DNA of 64,000 nt from JADLCX01 sp964630785 (GTDB taxonomy: Bacteria; Planctomycetota; Phycisphaerae; Phycisphaerales; UBA1924). The DNA lies in the NCBI GenBank assembly GCA_964630785.1, contig CAZVZG010000012.1, forward strand, positions 1 through 64,000, read 5' to 3'. The notes under the pieces were generated by a model. It saw nothing but the letters and a program-made list of their open reading frames with translations, ran no database searches and was not told the DNA's origin. Positions 59,549 to 64,000 of this stretch are shown here, piece by piece. A program made the position numbers and the translations under genes. Each line of letters begins with the position of its first letter. Positions within the stretch are counted from its first letter, which is position 1.

Positions 59549-59744
59549 CAGTGCGCTTGGAGGGGCCTTGTCCGGTTGGAAGCAGGATCGGGCTCCCCGC
59601 TCGATCCTTCACTTATACCGGGATCCCGCCAACGGTATGATCGGCCGAAAGCGTGCTGGCCCCTCGCCGATCCACCGAATACAGTCCGCCGTTGGAACCG
59701 TCCCTCCCCCGCCCGCGCACCCCGGTGGGAGGCGACACGCGCGC

Positions 59745-61097
59745 ATGAACGACTGGCACGACGCTGAGGGTCACATCGAGCGCGCCCACGAGCTGTTTGA
59801 GGACGGCCGCTGGGCCGAGGCCGAGCGCGAGCTGCGACGGGCGCTGTCGCTCAACCCGTACAAGCCGGAATGGCACTTCAACCTCGGGCTGACGCTCGAG
59901 GCCGCGGGGCGGTATCAGGAAGCGCTCGCCGCGTTCAAGGACTGCCACCAGCTCGACGGGGACGACCCGCAGTGCTTGCTGCTGCTGGGGGTGAACTCGC
60001 TGCGGACCGGTGCCCTGCGCGAGGCCATCGGCTGGCTGGAGAAGGCCGAGAAGCTCGACCCGAACGCCGCCGACTCGTACGTGCACCGCATCGAGGCTTA
60101 CGCCCGGCTGGACGACCACGAGCAAGCGGAGGTGATGTTCTACCTGGCCCAGCAGATCGACCCGCGGCACGCGGGCGCGTTCGCGAATCTGGCCGAGTCG
60201 CTGCTGGCCCGCGGCAAGAACGACAAGGCGGTGTGGTGCCTGCGCGAGGCGTCGAGCCACGATCCGAACCTGCCGCGCGTGCACGCCCGGCTGGCCGAGG
60301 CGTACGCCGCCACCGGCCGGTTGGAGCGAGCCCGGCAGCTCCTGCTCAAGGAACTGCGCAACGACCCGGGCGACATCGACGTGCTGCTGGACCTGGGCTG
60401 TCTGCTGACCGACATGAACCGGCTGGTGGAGGCGGGGGAGAAGTTCCGGCGGATCCTCGAGATCGAGCCGGACAATGCCGAGGCGCACTTTTTCTTGGCC
60501 GATCTTTCCGAGCGGCAAGACCAGCATGACGCGGCGCTCGAAGGCTTCGGCGTGGTGATGCGGCTGGATTCGGCGTTCCCCAACGCTCGGCGCCGGATGG
60601 CCGCGCTGCTGCTGTCGCGCCGACGGGGCGACGACGCGACCGCCGCCCGACAACTGCTCACCGAAGAGGTGGGCATCCTGCGAGATTGGAAGGCGGAGCG
60701 GGCCGGCCCACCGCCGTTCAACGAAGCGGACCTCGACGAACTCGGTCAGACGCTGCTGGATGCCCAGATGCCCGCCGAGGCCCGCGAGGTGCTCGGGGTG
60801 CTGGTCGAGCGCAAGCCCGACTCGGTCGAGGCTCTGCACGGGGTAAGCGTGGCCGCGTTCCAGCTCGGTGATCGTGGGGCGGGCGTGGATTGGGCCAAGC
60901 GGGCGCTCGAGCACGACGCCAAGTTCGTGCCCGCGATGCACAACCTGGCCGTCGCCGCGGTGCAGGCCCGCGACTGGGCCGATGCGCTGTCGTGGGTCCG
61001 CAGGGCTCTCGCGGCCGAGCCGGACGACTCGGACCTGCGCCGGTTGCGGGCCAAGGTGTGGCTGCTGCGGGCGTGGGCGCGAGTTCGGCGCGTGTGA
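59745..61097 (+). CDS. Tetratricopeptide-repeat protein
   Basis: A 450-residue protein made almost entirely of TPR units. Good matches include AHELFEDGRWAEAERELRRALSLNPYKPEWHFNLGLTLEAAGRYQEALAAF, DAREAIGWLEKAEKLDPNAADSYVHRI-like segments, FRRILEIEPDNAEAHFFLADLSER, and the C-terminal WADALSWVRRALAAEPDD. ATG 59745 (MNDWHDAEGHIERA) starts exactly at the first repeat. No signal peptide. A general protein-interaction scaffold; the role cannot be told. It is convergent with trpB, 11 bp apart. Confidence 0.85.
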   Translation: MNDWHDAEGHIERAHELFEDGRWAEAERELRRALSLNPYKPEWHFNLGLTLEAAGRYQEALAAFKDCHQLDGDDPQCLLLLGVNSLRTGALREAIGWLEKAEKLDPNAADSYVHRIEAYARLDDHEQAEVMFYLAQQIDPRHAGAFANLAESLLARGKNDKAVWCLREASSHDPNLPRVHARLAEAYAATGRLERARQLLLKELRNDPGDIDVLLDLGCLLTDMNRLVEAGEKFRRILEIEPDNAEAHFFLADLSERQDQHDAALEGFGVVMRLDSAFPNARRRMAALLLSRRRGDDATAARQLLTEEVGILRDWKAERAGPPPFNEADLDELGQTLLDAQMPAEAREVLGVLVERKPDSVEALHGVSVAAFQLGDRGAGVDWAKRALEHDAKFVPAMHNLAVAAVQARDWADALSWVRRALAAEPDDSDLRRLRAKVWLLRAWARVRRV

Positions 61098-61108
61098 CCT
61101 GAGGCGGT

Positions 61109-62446
<1,338 letters not shown>

Positions 62447-62535
62447 ACGGACCCCAGCGTAAGCGGGCGGGCGGCGAACGCCAAGAGCGTACTCGGTTCG
62501 GGGCCTGAGGCGAATGGCCCCTAAACTCCGCGCCC

Positions 62536-63162
62536 ATGGCGCCTTCCCAGAAGCCCACCCCCCCCCCCACCGCTCACCAATCCCTCCTCGCCGCGCAGTC
62601 CCTGCTCGCGGAGTTCATCGCCGACACCGGTCACGCCGCGCGGATCGAGCACGTCGCCGACTTGCTCGCTGGGGCGTTCGCCTCGGGGCGCAAGGCGATG
62701 ATCTGCGGCAACGGCGGGTCCGCGGCCGACGCGATGCACTTCGCCGAGGAACTCACCGGCCGGTTCCGCGCCGACCGGCGCGCGCTGCCCGCGATCGCCT
62801 GCACCGACGTCGGACACATCACCTGCACAGCCAACGACTACGGCTTCGACCGCGTCTTCGCCCGCTGGGTAGAGGCGCTTGCTCAGCCGGGCGACGTGCT
62901 GCTGGTGCTCTCGACCAGCGGCAACTCGCCGAACGTCCTGCTCGCGGTCGAGGCGGCCAAGAGCGCGGACGTGAGCACGGTCGCCCTGCTCGGGCGCGAC
63001 GGCGGACGGCTGGCGGGCCGGTGCGACCACGAATGGATCGTGGGAACCACCCGGCCGCCCACCCCCGCAGACCGCATCCAGGAGATCCACATGCTCGTGC
63101 TGCACACGCTGATTGAGTGTGTTGAGCGGAGGATGTTTGAGGAGAAAGGGACTGGGGACTAA
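62536..63162 (+). CDS. gmhA: Sedoheptulose-7-phosphate isomerase
   Basis: A 208-residue SIS-domain isomerase that makes D-glycero-D-manno-heptose 7-phosphate, the first step to LPS-core heptose. Motifs: MICGNGGSAADAMHFAEELTGRF, DYGFDRVFARWVEAL, LLVLSTSGNSPNVLLAVEAAK and IQEIHMLVLHTLIECVE. The first 14 residues contain a run of 11 C (62558-62568) coding KPTPPPT, a potential slippage site. It fits a Gram-negative-type envelope, as does lpxI downstream. Confidence 0.92.
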   Translation: MAPSQKPTPPPTAHQSLLAAQSLLAEFIADTGHAARIEHVADLLAGAFASGRKAMICGNGGSAADAMHFAEELTGRFRADRRALPAIACTDVGHITCTANDYGFDRVFARWVEALAQPGDVLLVLSTSGNSPNVLLAVEAAKSADVSTVALLGRDGGRLAGRCDHEWIVGTTRPPTPADRIQEIHMLVLHTLIECVERRMFEEKGTGD

Positions 63163-63176
63163 GGACTGGGGACTAG
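63148..63176 (+). repeat. GGGACTGGGGACTA-type short tandem
   Basis: Starts within the last codons of gmhA and repeats GGGACT(G/A) units. A similar GGGGACCAGGGACTGGGG lies after the permease gene (52630s). Low-complexity DNA of unknown origin. Confidence 0.6.
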
Positions 63177-63265
63177 AGCTGAGGGACGGCTGGAGCAGTC
63201 GTCCTCGCTCGGTCTCGTTTTCCCCTTCCGCGATCCGCGATCCGAAATTGGGAATCGGAAAGCCG

Positions 63266-63562
63266 CTATCCCCCACACCTCACCTCAAACATGCGTCGGC
63301 TGGTTCCGCCCTGACCGATGGGGAACTCGATGCTCTTGCCGCACTTGGGGCAGCGGCCGCGGTAGCAGCTTCCGTCGGCAGTCCGGTGGGCCCGGCCGTA
63401 GGCGTGGGCGCAGGCGAAATAGAGGCTGAGGAACTTTTTTCTCGACGAGCCTGCGGCGGCGTCCGACGCGGCGGCGTCGGCGGCCTTCGGGGGCCGGGTG
63501 GATAGGTCGAGGTGGTCGCGGGGGTCGGGGGTGTGCGGGGGGTGGGAGGGGTCGGGGGCCAT
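63266..63562 (-). CDS. Small zinc-ribbon-like protein
   Basis: A 98-residue protein. The first 45 residues are Pro/Asp/Ala-rich and probably disordered. The second half, FLSLYFACAHAYGRAHRTAD, then RCPKCGKSIEFPIGQGG and MFEVRCGG, has four Cys in zinc-ribbon style. Family not named with confidence. Lies between gmhA and lpxI, on the opposite strand. Confidence 0.55.
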   Translation of the reverse strand: MAPDPSHPPHTPDPRDHLDLSTRPPKAADAAASDAAAGSSRKKFLSLYFACAHAYGRAHRTADGSCYRGRCPKCGKSIEFPIGQGGTSRRMFEVRCGG

Positions 63563-63630
63563 CTTGATAGCGGATATCGGATTGTGGATGGGGGATTGGG
63601 GAGGCGCGGGAGGGGATTGAATCGTGTAAT

Positions 63631-63653
63631 CGATCGCTTGCGCGATCGGCTCC
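63631..63653 (-). repeat. REP-like GCAA hairpin, copy H
   Basis: Stem CGATCGC / GCGATCG around TTGC (GCAA on the minus strand), GGAGC head at the right edge. Same sequence as copy F, in opposite orientation. It lies 11 bp before the lpxI start. Confidence 0.88.
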
Positions 63654-63664
63654 TAGGGTTGGGT

Positions 63665-64000
63665 GTGGCCGCGACGCTGACGATCCTTCCTGACCCCCCT
63701 CCACCGCCCACGCCCATCGGGCTGATCGCCGGGGGCGGGCGGCTGCCGATCATGGTGGCGCAGGGGTTGCGCGAACTCGGGCACCCGGTGCACGCTCTGG
63801 GGCTGGCGAATCAATACGACGAGGGCCTGGAATCGCTGTGCGTGAGTTTCCAGCGGGTTGGCGTGCTGAAGGTCGGGCGCTGGGGAGCGATGCTCCGCCG
63901 CTGCGGCGTGGCCCACGCGATCATGGTCGGCCGGGTCGACAAGGCCCGCATGATGCACGACCCGTTGAGTATCATCCGGAACCTGCCCGACGCAAAGACG
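63665..64000 (+). CDS. lpxI: LpxI-type UDP-2,3-diacylglucosamine pyrophosphatase, 5' part
   Basis: An open frame from GTG 63665 (VAATLTILPDPP) runs off the right edge; 112 residues are visible. PIGLIAGGGRLPIMVAQGLRELG followed by VHALGLANQYDEGLE, LKVGRWGAMLRRCGVAHAIMVGRVDKARM matches the N-terminal domain of LpxI (DUF1009). LpxI hydrolyses UDP-2,3-diacylglucosamine to lipid X in lipid A synthesis. Together with gmhA it points to LPS production. The start is unsure because the first 16 residues are Pro-rich. Confidence 0.85.
   Translation, partial: MAATLTILPDPPPPPTPIGLIAGGGRLPIMVAQGLRELGHPVHALGLANQYDEGLESLCVSFQRVGVLKVGRWGAMLRRCGVAHAIMVGRVDKARMMHDPLSIIRNLPDAKT

Overview
The window comes from a high-GC bacterium that looks like a planctomycete of the Phycisphaerae type. 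This is inferred from gene content: two small secreted proteins with PEP-CTERM-like tails (Pro, hydrophobic helix, ARRRR), a dockerin-bearing GH13 protein, an S49 SppA-like lipoprotein, many HEAT/TPR proteins, frequent GTG/TTG starts and tightly overlapping genes. No rRNA is present; there is one intact tRNA (Asp, GTC). No CRISPR array was seen.

Layout. 1-4.4 kb: a truncated membrane protein, 3-hydroxyacyl-CoA dehydrogenase, RecX and a rhodanese. 4.6-16.1 kb: two PEP-CTERM-like proteins, valyl-tRNA synthetase with two in-frame insertions, a metalloprotease-like lipoprotein, a GH13/dockerin protein and an SGNH-hydrolase/TPR protein. 16.2-20.7 kb: a short dcw-like cluster on the minus strand (rsmH, a LysM protein, an ftsL-like gene, a class B PBP). 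20.9-34.7 kb: SppA, then an apparently complete reductive pyrimidine (uracil) breakdown set: PreA-like dihydropyrimidine dehydrogenase subunit, dihydropyrimidinase, beta-ureidopropionase, NCS1 permease, class III aminotransferase and (methyl)malonate-semialdehyde dehydrogenase. Two mobile-looking insertions interrupt this set: an inverted-repeat-bounded cassette with decayed DNA methyltransferase pieces (24.1-26.05 kb) and a RAYT-type transposase gene bracketed by REP-like repeats (26.97-27.77 kb). 34.9-36.7 kb: an IS3-family remnant and small orphan genes. 36.73-42.03 kb: a 5.3-kb integrative element in the 3' end of tRNA-Asp, bounded by 45-bp direct repeats, with a tyrosine integrase and a decayed pair made of an S8 protease and a DUF3883 protein. 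42.2-48.7 kb: a minus-strand run with a coiled-coil protein, HEAT lipoprotein, lnt, accD and a phosphoglycerate-mutase-fold pseudoenzyme. 48.9-64 kb: rpe, an SsuABC-like ABC transporter, hppD, a UDP-sugar pyrophosphorylase, an alpha/beta hydrolase, a pseudokinase, HEAT and TPR proteins, trpB, gmhA and the start of lpxI.

The most unusual structure in the window is a family of short hairpins. Each has a GAGCC head, a variable perfect or near-perfect stem and a GCAA tetraloop. There are eight copies, four of them inside the valS reading frame in two inverted pairs. The repeats flanking the RAYT gene carry the same GAGCC head. This suggests, but does not prove, that the RAYT and the hairpins form one REP-type mobile system. 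The second point of interest is the tRNA-Asp element, where two divergent genes have both lost their 5' ends at one junction.
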